From: Paraburkholderia sartisoli
GTDB taxonomy: Bacteria; Pseudomonadota; Gammaproteobacteria; Burkholderiales; Burkholderiaceae
Reading direction: 5' to 3'
Length of the DNA: 64,000 nucleotides
Assembly: GCF_900107685.1 (NCBI RefSeq)
Contig: NZ_FNRQ01000008.1
Span: 62,001-126,000, forward strand
Position numbers and translations under genes: made by a program. Each line of letters starts with the position of its first letter. Within the stretch, counting starts at the first letter, position 1. Positions 26,989 through 35,301 of the stretch are shown here, one piece after another. The notes under the pieces are model-generated. The model ran no database searches, was not told the DNA's origin, and saw nothing but the letters and a program-made list of their open reading frames with translations.

Positions 26989-28479
26989 ATGACTCCTTTC
27001 GACACCCGCCTCGTTCCTTCTGGCGACATCTTCATCGGCGGCGAATGGCGGCGCGGCCGTGCGGCGACCTTCGCGAGCATCTACCCGGCGGACCAGTCGG
27101 TGAACATGGAAATCTCCACGGCCAGCGCGGAAGACGCGAAGGAAGCCGTCGAAGCCGCCGACGTCGCGTGGCGCAAGCCGGACTGGTCCGGGCTCAAGCC
27201 GCATCAGCGCGCGCTGGTGCTGTACCGCATCGCCGATCTGATCACGCAGCGCCACGAAGCGCTCGCGCAGCTGCAACGCCGCGACAACGGCAAGCCGATC
27301 GCCGAAACGCGCGTGCTGGTGGCGAGCGCGGCGAACACGTTCCGTTATTTCGCGGCGTGCCTCGAAACGCTCGACGACGAACTCACGCCGCCGCGCGGCG
27401 ACTACATGACGATGAGCGTGCATGAGCCGATCGGCGTCATCGCGGCGATCACGCCGTGGAATTCGCCGATCGCGTCCGACGCGCAGAAGCTCGCCCCTGC
27501 CCTCGCCGCGGGCAACGCAGTCGTGCTGAAGCCGGCTGAAATAACACCGCTGGTGTCGCTGGCGCTCGCGCGCATCTGCGAGGAAGCCGGCGTGCCCAGG
27601 GGCGTGCTGAGCGTGCTGCCGGGCAAGGGCTCGGTGATCGGCGACGTGCTGGTGCGCCATCCGCTCGTCAGGAAGGTGTCGTTCACCGGTGGCACGGACG
27701 TGGGCCGCGGCATCGCGCGCATCGCGGCGGACAAGCTGATGCCGGTTTCGCTCGAACTGGGCGGCAAGTCGCCGACCATCGTCTTCGACGACGCCGACCT
27801 CGACCATGCGGTAAACGGCGTGCTGTACGGCATTTTTAGTTCATCGGGCGAGGCATGCATCGCGGGCTCGCGACTCTTCGTGCAGCGTCCGGTGTACGCC
27901 GAATTCATGAAGCGGCTCACGGAAGGCGCGCGCAAATTGCGCGTCGGCGATCCGTCGAGCACGGAGACGCAGATGGGACCGCTCATCAGCGCGAAGCATC
28001 GGGAATCGGTGGAACGCTATGTCGCGCTCGGCCTGGAAGAAGGCGGCCGCCTGCTGTGCGGCGGCGGACGTCCGGTGGGCGACGGACGCGAAAACGGCTT
28101 CTTCTATCAGCCGACGATTCTCGAAGGCCTGCCGAACAGCGCGCGGATCTGCCAGGAAGAGATTTTCGGACCGGTGCTCGTCGCGATGCCGTTCGACGAC
28201 GAAGCATCGTTGATCAGCGAAGCGAACGACAGCGTGTTCGGCCTTGCCGCCGGCATCTGGACGCGCGACTACAAGCGCGCGTGGCGCGTGGCGCGCGCGC
28301 TCGAAGCGGGCACCGTATGGATCAATACGTACAAGCTGTTTTCGATTTCGACGCCGTTCAGCGGCTGGAAGGACAGCGGCATGGGCCGCGAGAAAGGCCG
28401 GCTCGGCATCCGCGAATACATGCAGCAAAAGAGCCTGTACTGGGGCTTGAACGACGCTCCGCTGCCGTGGGCAAACTGA
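26989..28479 (+). CDS. NAD(P)-dependent aldehyde dehydrogenase
   Basis: A 496-residue class 1/2-type aldehyde dehydrogenase. The oxyanion segment is ITPWNSPIASDAQK (about residues 154-167), the general base is in SLELGGKSPTIVF (about residues 254-266), and the nucleophile is in SSGEACIAGSRLF (Cys near 290). EEIFGPVLVAMPF and the C-terminal GWKDSGMGREKG are intact. It follows the ThDP and aspartate-dehydrogenase-like genes by 33 bases. An aldehyde produced by the ThDP enzyme is its probable substrate. Confidence 0.92.
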   Translation: MTPFDTRLVPSGDIFIGGEWRRGRAATFASIYPADQSVNMEISTASAEDAKEAVEAADVAWRKPDWSGLKPHQRALVLYRIADLITQRHEALAQLQRRDNGKPIAETRVLVASAANTFRYFAACLETLDDELTPPRGDYMTMSVHEPIGVIAAITPWNSPIASDAQKLAPALAAGNAVVLKPAEITPLVSLALARICEEAGVPRGVLSVLPGKGSVIGDVLVRHPLVRKVSFTGGTDVGRGIARIAADKLMPVSLELGGKSPTIVFDDADLDHAVNGVLYGIFSSSGEACIAGSRLFVQRPVYAEFMKRLTEGARKLRVGDPSSTETQMGPLISAKHRESVERYVALGLEEGGRLLCGGGRPVGDGRENGFFYQPTILEGLPNSARICQEEIFGPVLVAMPFDDEASLISEANDSVFGLAAGIWTRDYKRAWRVARALEAGTVWINTYKLFSISTPFSGWKDSGMGREKGRLGIREYMQQKSLYWGLNDAPLPWAN

Positions 28480-28504
28480 TCGCGGCACACTGAAGAGGTA
28501 AGCA

Positions 28505-29467
28505 ATGAGCATTCTCGGCATCGAACAGATTACTTACGGCGTGACGGATCTCGCCACCTGCCGGCGGTTTTTCGCCGACTGGGGCCTGAAGGAAACCGCG
28601 CACGACGAAACCCGCGCGCGTTTCGAAACGCTGAATGGCTGCACGATTCTCGCCGTCGACGCGAACGATCCGTCGCTGCCCGCCGCGTTCGAGGAAGGCC
28701 CGACGCTGCGTGAAGTGACGTGGGGCGTGGCAACGCGCGCCGAACTCGACGCACTGCGCGGCCGCTTCGCGGGCCAGCCGGGGCACTTCGAAACGGACGA
28801 CGCCGTCGGCTGTTTCGATCCGGCCGGCATGGCGATCCGCGTCGAAGTCACGCGCAAACGCGCGATCGACGTGCATGGTTCGCCGTCGAACGTGTGGGGC
28901 CAGACGCTGCGCGTCGATCAGCCGTCGCCGGTGTACGAACGCGCGGAGCCGGTCGAAGTCGGGCACGTCGTGTTCTTCACGAACTGCCTCGCCGAGCAGG
29001 AGAAGTTCTACCAGACACTGCTCGGCTTCGAGATGTCGGACCGTTATCCGGAGCGTGGCGCGTTCATGCGCTGCGCGCCGCACGGCGGCCACCACGACAT
29101 CTTCCTGCTCGCGCTGCCTAACGGAAAACGCGGCCTGAACCACGTCGCGTTCACCGTGCGCGACATCCACGAAGTGTTCGGCGGCGGCATGCACATCAGC
29201 CGCTGCGGCTGGGAGACGCAACTCGGGCCAGGACGTCATCCGGTGTCGTCCGCGTACTTCTGGTACTTCAGGAATCCGGCCGGCGGCCTGATCGAGTACT
29301 ACGCCGACGAAGACATGCTGACGCCCGAATGGCAGCCGCGCGACTTCGAACCCGGTCCGACCGTGTTCGCCGAATGGGCCATCGACGGCGGCATCGACGG
29401 CAACACGCGCCGCCAGAAAAACGCGGACGCGCCGCAAGGCAAGTTCATGACGGAGCAGAAAAAATGA
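28505..29467 (+). CDS. Two-domain VOC protein, probable extradiol ring-cleavage dioxygenase
   Basis: A 320-residue protein with two vicinal-oxygen-chelate domains (about 1-125 and 145-300), the layout of type I extradiol dioxygenases. The Fe/Mn ligands in the second domain are His in EVGHVVFFT, His in GLNHVAFTV and Glu in GLIEYYADED. This supports meta cleavage of a catecholic intermediate made by the Rieske oxygenase and SDR. Its end overlaps the reductase gene by 4 bases (ATGA). A non-oxygenase VOC function cannot be excluded by motifs alone. Confidence 0.83.
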   Translation: MSILGIEQITYGVTDLATCRRFFADWGLKETAHDETRARFETLNGCTILAVDANDPSLPAAFEEGPTLREVTWGVATRAELDALRGRFAGQPGHFETDDAVGCFDPAGMAIRVEVTRKRAIDVHGSPSNVWGQTLRVDQPSPVYERAEPVEVGHVVFFTNCLAEQEKFYQTLLGFEMSDRYPERGAFMRCAPHGGHHDIFLLALPNGKRGLNHVAFTVRDIHEVFGGGMHISRCGWETQLGPGRHPVSSAYFWYFRNPAGGLIEYYADEDMLTPEWQPRDFEPGPTVFAEWAIDGGIDGNTRRQKNADAPQGKFMTEQKK

Positions 29468-30711
29468 CCCTCGATGCCACACAGGAAACCGGCGACGCAC
29501 CGCAAACGATCGTCGTGATCGGCGGCGGCCAGGCCGCTGGATGGATCGTGAAGACGTTGCGCAAGGAAGGCTTCGAAGGCCGCCTCGTGATGATCGCCGA
29601 CGAGATTCATCTGCCGTACGAGCGCCCGCCGCTGTCGAAAGCCGTGCTGGCCGGCGAAGCCGACATCGACACCGTGCGCATCGTGAAGCCCGACGATTTT
29701 GCCGCGCTGAACGTCGAGACGTGGCAGCCGGATTGCGCGACGTCGATCGATCGCGAAGCACGCGTGGTGCGTACCCGCTCGGGCCGCGAGATCACGTATG
29801 ACCGGCTCGTGATCGCGACCGGCGGCGCCGCGCGCCGTCTGCCCGATGCGCTCGTCAAGACCTCGCACATCACGTATCTGCGTACGCTCGACGAAGCGGT
29901 CGCGCTCGGCGAACGGTTGCGCCGGAGCCAGCGCGTGCTGGTGATCGGCGGCGGCTGGATCGGACTCGAAGTGGCCGCGACCGCGCGCAAGCTCGGCGTC
30001 GAGGCCGCCGTGGTGGAAGGCGCGCCGCGTCTGTGCGTCCGTTCGCTGCCGCCCGCCGTGTCGGATTTCCTGCTTGAGCTGCATCGCGCGAACGGCGTCG
30101 ACGTGCGGCTCAGCGCGGCTCTCGTTTCGCTCGACGATCACCCCGACGACGCGAACCGCGTGCGCGCCACGCTCGCCGACGGCACGACGCTCGACGCGGA
30201 TTTCGCCGTCGCCGGCATCGGTCTCGCGCCGCACACGGCGATTGCCGAAGCGGCGGGACTGCCGGTTGCCGACGGCATCGTCGTCGATGAATTTGGCGCC
30301 ACCGCCGACCCGCGCATCTTCGCGTGCGGCGACGTCGCCAATCATCCGAACGCGTGGCTCAAGCGCCGCGTGCGGCTCGAATCGTGGGCGAATGCGCAGA
30401 ACCAGGCGATCGCCGCCGCGAAAGCGGTGCTTGGCACGAAGGAAGCCTATGCCGATATCCCGTGGTTCTGGTCGGATCAATACGACGTGAACCTGCAGAT
30501 TCTCGGCGACATCCCCCCGGATGCGGAACTCGCCGTGCGCGGCAACGTGCAGCAGAAAAGCGCGACGCTGTTCTATCTGCAGGACGGCAACCTGCGCGGC
30601 GCGATTGCAATCAACACGCCGCGCGATCTGAAGATCGCGCGGAAATGGATGAACCAGGGGCGCGCGGTCGATCTCGCGACGCTGACCGACGCCGGCAAGG
30701 CGCTTGCGTAA
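29464..30711 (+). CDS. FAD-dependent ferredoxin reductase of the Rieske oxygenase system
   Basis: A 415-residue flavoprotein that moves electrons from NADH to the Rieske ferredoxin. The FAD loop is VVIGGGQAAGWIVKTL (about residues 16-31), PYERPPLSKAVL (about residues 52-63) is the family signature, the NAD loop is VLVIGGGWIGLEVAA (about residues 158-172), and the C-terminal reductase domain contains ADIPWFWSDQYDVNLQILG. It completes the three-component system with the genes at 18812 and 19489. It starts within the stop of the VOC gene (ATGA). Confidence 0.92.
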   Translation: MTLDATQETGDAPQTIVVIGGGQAAGWIVKTLRKEGFEGRLVMIADEIHLPYERPPLSKAVLAGEADIDTVRIVKPDDFAALNVETWQPDCATSIDREARVVRTRSGREITYDRLVIATGGAARRLPDALVKTSHITYLRTLDEAVALGERLRRSQRVLVIGGGWIGLEVAATARKLGVEAAVVEGAPRLCVRSLPPAVSDFLLELHRANGVDVRLSAALVSLDDHPDDANRVRATLADGTTLDADFAVAGIGLAPHTAIAEAAGLPVADGIVVDEFGATADPRIFACGDVANHPNAWLKRRVRLESWANAQNQAIAAAKAVLGTKEAYADIPWFWSDQYDVNLQILGDIPPDAELAVRGNVQQKSATLFYLQDGNLRGAIAINTPRDLKIARKWMNQGRAVDLATLTDAGKALA

Positions 30712-30737
30712 TTCCAGTCATGGACAGGACACCAGGC

Positions 30738-32141
30738 ATGAGAACCATCGACAACACCATTGAATATCGAGGCGGCGCCGGTGTCTCCGGTCCCGTCACC
30801 CGCGGCTCGATCATCGCGCGGCTCGAGCGGCTGCCGGGCAACGCGATGCAGGTTCGCGCGCGTATCCTGATCGGCCTCGCCACGTTTTTCGACGGCTTCG
30901 ACGTCATCGCGATCGCCGCGACGCTGCCGATCCTGATCCAGAAATGGCATTTGACGCCGTGGGAAATCGGCTTCCTGATCGCATCGGGTTCCGTCGGCCA
31001 GCTGTTCGGCGCGTTCCTGTTCCCATGGCTCGCCGAGCGGAATGGACGCGTTCGCGCGATCGCGTGGAGTTCGGGGATCATCGGCGTGACGAGTATCGCG
31101 TGCGGTTTTGCGCCGACGTTCGCCGTGTTCGTCGCGTTGCGCGTGATTCAGGGCTTTGGGCTTGGCGGCGAACTGCCGGTCGCCGCGACCTACATCAACG
31201 AAATCAGCCGGGCCCACGGCCGTGGCCGCTTCGTCCTGCTGTACGAAATCGTGTTTCCGATCGGGCTGCTCGCGTCAAACGCACTGGGCGCGTGGATCGT
31301 GCCGCGTTTCGGCTGGGAAGCCATGTATTTCGTCGGCGGCATGCCGCTGATCCTGTTCTTCGTGCTGCGCAGGCTCGTGCCGGAATCGCCGCGCTGGCTC
31401 GCCGAACGCGAACGGATGGCCGAAGCCGATACCGCCGTGCGCGCATTCGAACGCGCGACGAAGGGGCCGCTCGCGCCGGTGACACACGCCGCCGAATTCG
31501 ACGCGCTCGCCAGTCGCCATCCGAAGCGCCGCATGAAGGATCTGTTTGGCCCGGCGTATCTGAAGCGCACGATGGCGGTCGCGATGCTGTGGATCACGTG
31601 CGGCTTCATTCAATATGGCCTGTCCACCTGGCTGCCCACGATCTATCGCAATGTCTATCACGCGCCGTTGCAGCTCGCGTTGAATCTCGCGGTGGCGGCG
31701 TCGGTGCTCGGCGTGCTCGGCTCGTTGACCTGCGCGCTGCTGGTCGACAAGGTGGGACGCAAGCCGATTATCAACGTGTCGTTCCTGCTGTGTGCGCTTT
31801 CGCTGGCGCTGGCAGGCGTGTTCCATGCTTCGTCGGTGTATGTGGTCGCGACGTTCTGCGCGCTGGCGCTGGGCTTTCTGGCTTGCGGCTTTATCACCGC
31901 TTATGTCTATACGCCTGAACTGTATCCGACCAGCATCCGCGCGTTTGGCTGCGGCGTGGGCGGTGCATGGCTGAAGATCGCGGCGATTTTCGCGCCGGCC
32001 ATCGTGTCGAAGACGATGATCGGCGGCGACCTCGATGTTGCGTTTTATATTCTCGCTGCCGTGCCCTTCCTTGCGGCGATCGCCGTGCATTTTCTCGGGA
32101 TCGAGACCAAGGGGAAAGTGCTGGAGCAGCTGGAAGCCTGA
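30738..32141 (+). CDS. MFS transporter, aromatic acid:H+ symporter type
   Basis: A 467-residue, twelve-helix membrane protein. Helix 1 contains the DGFD motif of the AAHS family (GLATFFDGFDVIAIAATL, about residues 44-61). The MFS loops FPWLAERNGRVR and LLVDKVGRKPIINV are present. These features point to uptake of an aromatic or related carboxylate. I chose ATG 30738 with AGGA nine bases upstream; ATG 30720 is also in frame. It is the last gene of the catabolic unit, followed by a hairpin. The N-terminal 40 residues are polar and of no known fold. Confidence 0.88.
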   Translation: MRTIDNTIEYRGGAGVSGPVTRGSIIARLERLPGNAMQVRARILIGLATFFDGFDVIAIAATLPILIQKWHLTPWEIGFLIASGSVGQLFGAFLFPWLAERNGRVRAIAWSSGIIGVTSIACGFAPTFAVFVALRVIQGFGLGGELPVAATYINEISRAHGRGRFVLLYEIVFPIGLLASNALGAWIVPRFGWEAMYFVGGMPLILFFVLRRLVPESPRWLAERERMAEADTAVRAFERATKGPLAPVTHAAEFDALASRHPKRRMKDLFGPAYLKRTMAVAMLWITCGFIQYGLSTWLPTIYRNVYHAPLQLALNLAVAASVLGVLGSLTCALLVDKVGRKPIINVSFLLCALSLALAGVFHASSVYVVATFCALALGFLACGFITAYVYTPELYPTSIRAFGCGVGGAWLKIAAIFAPAIVSKTMIGGDLDVAFYILAAVPFLAAIAVHFLGIETKGKVLEQLEA

Positions 32142-32150
32142 CCTTGAGCG

Positions 32151-32177
32151 GCGGCGTTGTCGACGTGACAGCGCCGC
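32151..32177. terminator. Hairpin between convergent MFS and AhpD-like genes
   Basis: GCGGCGTTGTC and GACAGCGCCGC pair over 11 positions with one G-U wobble around a 5-base loop. No T-run is present. The position between convergent genes supports a terminator for both. Confidence 0.55.
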
Positions 32178-32202
32178 GCGCGAACTTCAGGTGGGCTCCC
32201 GA

Positions 32203-32664
32203 TCAGAACCCCGGCGGCGGATTCTCCGGAATCTGGTTGCGCAGGCTCAGGTTGATCGCATTCCAGCCACGTATCGCGGCGATGGTGTACGACAGTTCCG
32301 CGATCTGGGTCTCGTTGAAATGCTCGCGCAACTCGCGATACGCGTCGTCCGTGGTGTCCTGATGAGGCAGCGCGTTGACCGCTTCGGCCCAACCCAGCGC
32401 CGCGCGCTCACGCGCATCGAAGAACGGCGCCTCGCGCCAGCCGGCAATCGCGTTGAGGTGGCGCGGATCGGCGCCCTGCTTGATCAGATCTCGCCAGTGC
32501 ATGTCGATGCAGACGCCGCAGCCGTTGACCTGCGAGACCCGCAGGTTGACCATTTCCACGATCCTCGGGCCAAGCGAGCTCTGCCTGGTGGAGCCCGAAA
32601 GATTGATCATCGCCTTAAGGTTAGCCGGGGCAAGTTGAAAAAAGTTGATGCGTGCTGTCGTCAT
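32203..32664 (-). CDS. Carboxymuconolactone decarboxylase / AhpD-like protein
   Basis: A 153-residue helical protein of the CMD/AhpD family. The redox signature is VNGCGVCIDMHWRDL (about residues 47-61), a CxxC followed by His as in alkylhydroperoxidase-type members. This points to a thiol peroxidase-type activity rather than lactone decarboxylation. The ATG at 32664 has AGAGGA upstream; earlier in-frame starts would add a region with no family match. It converges with the transporter gene and probably stands alone. Confidence 0.85.
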   Translation of the reverse strand: MTTARINFFQLAPANLKAMINLSGSTRQSSLGPRIVEMVNLRVSQVNGCGVCIDMHWRDLIKQGADPRHLNAIAGWREAPFFDARERAALGWAEAVNALPHQDTTDDAYRELREHFNETQIAELSYTIAAIRGWNAINLSLRNQIPENPPPGF

Positions 32665-32874
32665 GAGATTCGTCCTCTGATTGTGCTTGCGCCCTTCGCG
32701 CGTCGCATATCCACCAGACGTTTGGAGCGGTCCGTTTGTGACGGGTGCGAGTGTTTTTTGAGTATCTGTATCTGTTCGGACCCGAGGCCAGGACACGCTT
32801 ACACGACCTGGGTCCATCCATGATGAAGACATCAGGCGGACCATGAGCTTCACAGAACAGTGACCGACAGCCGG

Positions 32875-33660
32875 TCAATGGGCTCTGGACGCAGCGCGCT
32901 GCCTGAACAGGACAATGCTGCCGACGATAAACGCCAGCAACGCCGCGGAAGCGGAATAGCGGCTCAAAGCGAGGCCGCCGGCGGTCACCGGTTTATCGAG
33001 AAAATCGCCGACGACGGCCCCCAGCGGCCGGGTCAGAACAAATGCGATCCAGAAGAGCATCGTGCGTGACACCCGGGTCCAGAAACAGGCGGCGACGACA
33101 ACGGCGAGCAGCGCGGCGAAAACGAGCGCACCACCGGTGTAGCCAAGACCTGCCGTATCGGCCGTCCAGTCTCCCAGTGCGGTGCCGAGCGTCTGGGAAA
33201 ACATGATGGTGATCCAGTAAAACAACTCGGCTTTGGGCGATCCGATCGACGAAACGGAGATAGAGCCCGTCGCGCGATACCAGACAATCAGCGACACACA
33301 CAGGAGTGCCAGAAGACATGACGCCCCTCCTGCATAACCGATGCCGAGAGACCGGTCAGCGAAGTCAGCCAGGGTGGTGCCGACCGTGGTACTCGCGATA
33401 ATCGTTGCCCAGTACAGAGGAGGCTGGAAAGATCTGGACCGGATCTGCGCAGTGACCGCCGCCAGAAAGACGGCTGCAAAGATAAGCGTTCCAACGAGAT
33501 AGCCGAGATTCATCGACATCGACACGGCATCCCCGCCGGTTTCGCCGAGTGTGGTCGCCGCGATCTTCAATATCCAGAACAGCAGCGTAACTTCTGGAAC
33601 CTTGACGAGAGCGTTGTCCATGCTGCGATCTGGCAAGCGATGTATGAGCGAATCAGACAC
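32875..33660 (-). CDS. COG4705-type membrane protein with fourfold repeat (copy 2)
   Basis: A 261-residue polytopic membrane protein of about eight helices. Four repeats begin with an aromatic-Trp pair and end in G-x4-D: LLFW to GETGGD (Asp44), PLYW to GTTLAD (Asp99), LFYW to GTALGD (Asp164) and MLFW to GAVVGD (Asp219). The Asp spacing is 55, 65 and 55 residues. A GTG start at 33660 is chosen because GGAG lies seven bases upstream and the codon overlaps the previous stop (GTGTCTGA). An ATG at 33621 lacks a ribosome site. It is coupled to its paralogue upstream. Transport activity is plausible but unknown. Confidence 0.82.
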   Translation of the reverse strand: MSDSLIHRLPDRSMDNALVKVPEVTLLFWILKIAATTLGETGGDAVSMSMNLGYLVGTLIFAAVFLAAVTAQIRSRSFQPPLYWATIIASTTVGTTLADFADRSLGIGYAGGASCLLALLCVSLIVWYRATGSISVSSIGSPKAELFYWITIMFSQTLGTALGDWTADTAGLGYTGGALVFAALLAVVVAACFWTRVSRTMLFWIAFVLTRPLGAVVGDFLDKPVTAGGLALSRYSASAALLAFIVGSIVLFRQRAASRAH

Positions 33661-34429
33661 GGTCTTCTCCGACTGGTTGTCTGTTAATGGACAGGCAGGC
33701 GATCAGGCACACGATGGTCGACAGAAAAACAATGCTCGTCATCGTCGTGCCGAGGCCCAGGCCGCCGCTGGTTGCCGGCTGTGCCAGCAGATCGCCGCAT
33801 GCCGCGCCGAACGGTCGCGTCAGGATGTATGCCAGCCAGAAGCAAAGCGTGGCATTTGCCTTTAACACGTAGCGCGCCAGGGCGACGGCGACAATCATGG
33901 CGCCAAAGAGCAGCGCCGCATTGACGTAGCCCGTACCCAGACCTTCCGCGACCCAGTCGCCGGCAGCTGTGCCTAGCGCAAACGTCAGCAGGATTGCGGT
34001 CCAATAGAAATATTCGCGCCCACGGGTATCGATTCTCTGAATGGAGAGCGTCCGTTCTTTCGCGTACCAGATCGCGAAGACGATCACGAGTGCAGTGCCG
34101 AAGACCGCAGTCGACACGGCGAGCGGGACCCCGAGGTTGTCGGAGAGATTGTCGGTGACCAGTGTGCCGAACACGCTGACGCAGACGACGCAGAGCCAGT
34201 AAAAGGCTGGCACATATCGTTTCGCCCTCATCTGGAACAGCAGGCTACCCGCGAGCAGGCACCCCATGATGATCGAAGTTCCTGCCAGGCCAAGCTTCAG
34301 GTTGATGTTCAGATAATCCGCGGCCGTTTCACCGACCGTAGTGGACATCATTTTGATTATCCAGAAGACGAGTGTGATCTCCGGGACCTTGTTTAGCCAT
34401 TTGACAGGCGGGGGCGAGCTTGGATTCAT
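33653..34429 (-). CDS. COG4705-type membrane protein with fourfold repeat (copy 1)
   Basis: A 258-residue polytopic membrane protein and tandem paralogue of the next gene on this strand. The repeat units are LVFW to GETAAD (Asp38), AFYW to GTLVTD, YFYW to GTAAGD and LCFW to GAACGD. The third unit is followed by WVAEG where the paralogue has WTADT. Buried acidic residues repeated in four helices suggest ion or metal binding, or proton coupling. The pair overlaps by 8 bases, so the two proteins may form a heteromer. I know of no established function. Confidence 0.82.
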   Translation of the reverse strand: MNPSSPPPVKWLNKVPEITLVFWIIKMMSTTVGETAADYLNINLKLGLAGTSIIMGCLLAGSLLFQMRAKRYVPAFYWLCVVCVSVFGTLVTDNLSDNLGVPLAVSTAVFGTALVIVFAIWYAKERTLSIQRIDTRGREYFYWTAILLTFALGTAAGDWVAEGLGTGYVNAALLFGAMIVAVALARYVLKANATLCFWLAYILTRPFGAACGDLLAQPATSGGLGLGTTMTSIVFLSTIVCLIACLSINRQPVGEDRV

Positions 34430-34622
34430 GGACGTTCCGTATTGGAGAAGTTCAGGCGGGCGCCGCTAGCACCTTCCCGCACCAGTTGCGCTGCGAATGA
34501 TTCGCTCGCACGCGCGAGCAATGAGGTTTTGCTGCCGGTCCGCCAGGCGCCGAAGAGCACACACCGGTTTCCTGCCCGTGTGATCTTCGGCTCGCGGTCA
34601 CGGTCTGCGCGAAGAGGCCTCG

Positions 34623-34949
34623 TCAGTGGTGAGCAAAAAGATTCGACCGCGAGGGTCCGATGGGGTTACGCGTGCCAGACTCAGACACGCTCGTGGGTTC
34701 CGTACCCATACCCGTGTCGGACATCGGCATCGCAACGCTTTTAGCCGCAACGCGGGCTTCAGTCACCGGAATGTCAGCCGGATAGGTTGCATCATCGCGT
34801 CTGGCCGGGTTGTAGCCCGCCCTTTCCATCTGGACAAGATCGGCGCGTACCTGTGCCCGGGTAACCGGGCCGGTTGACGGTTGAGCCAACGCGATGACGG
34901 GAGCCGTCAGCGCGGCAACGGTGACGATTGAGCGGATTAACGGTTTCAT
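34623..34949 (-). CDS. DUF4148 family secreted small protein
   Basis: A 108-residue exported protein. Residues 1-22 are a signal peptide ending in APVIALA, followed by QPSTGPVTRAQVRADLVQME and YNPARRDDATYPADI. This is the DUF4148 pattern (V-T-R-A-x-V-R-x-E/D-L, then Y-P), abundant in Burkholderiales and of unknown function. The protein is periplasmic by prediction. A CTTAG-N6-CTTAG direct repeat lies about 80 bases upstream. Confidence 0.85.
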   Translation of the reverse strand: MKPLIRSIVTVAALTAPVIALAQPSTGPVTRAQVRADLVQMERAGYNPARRDDATYPADIPVTEARVAAKSVAMPMSDTGMGTEPTSVSESGTRNPIGPSRSNLFAHH

Positions 34950-35301
34950 GTCTGCTCCTGCGAGAATGGCTGGTTTTCAAGGACGGCTTTTGCTGCGACC
35001 TTGAAACCATTCTAGGGAGGCTTGCCTTAGGTGAAGCTTAGCTGCCTGCGATCTCTACCGAAATTGATGGGCGCACTTTTTCCTTCTCCCTTGCGACATG
35101 AGAAGCGGCCCAAAATCGGTCTCTGCCAGGGGCATCGGTCCGGTGGAAGCATGCGATGCGGCGCCGCGGCCAAACGTGAGCCGGCGCCTGAATTTGATGG
35201 CGGAACACCGGGAGCACGCCCGCAGGATAAAGTGCGGGCGCTGCCTTTATCTCCAGCGAGGCTGGTCAGGCGATGCATGCGCATCGCCTTCCCGTCATGC
35301 C
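34950..35301. other. Intergenic region with direct repeat and small hairpin
   Basis: 352 bases without a gene. CTTAG at 35026-35030 and 35037-35041 form an 11-base direct repeat. GCCCGC/GCGGGC at 35218-35239 form a 6-bp hairpin with a 10-base loop near the end of the convergently read porin gene. Nothing else stood out. Confidence 0.45.
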
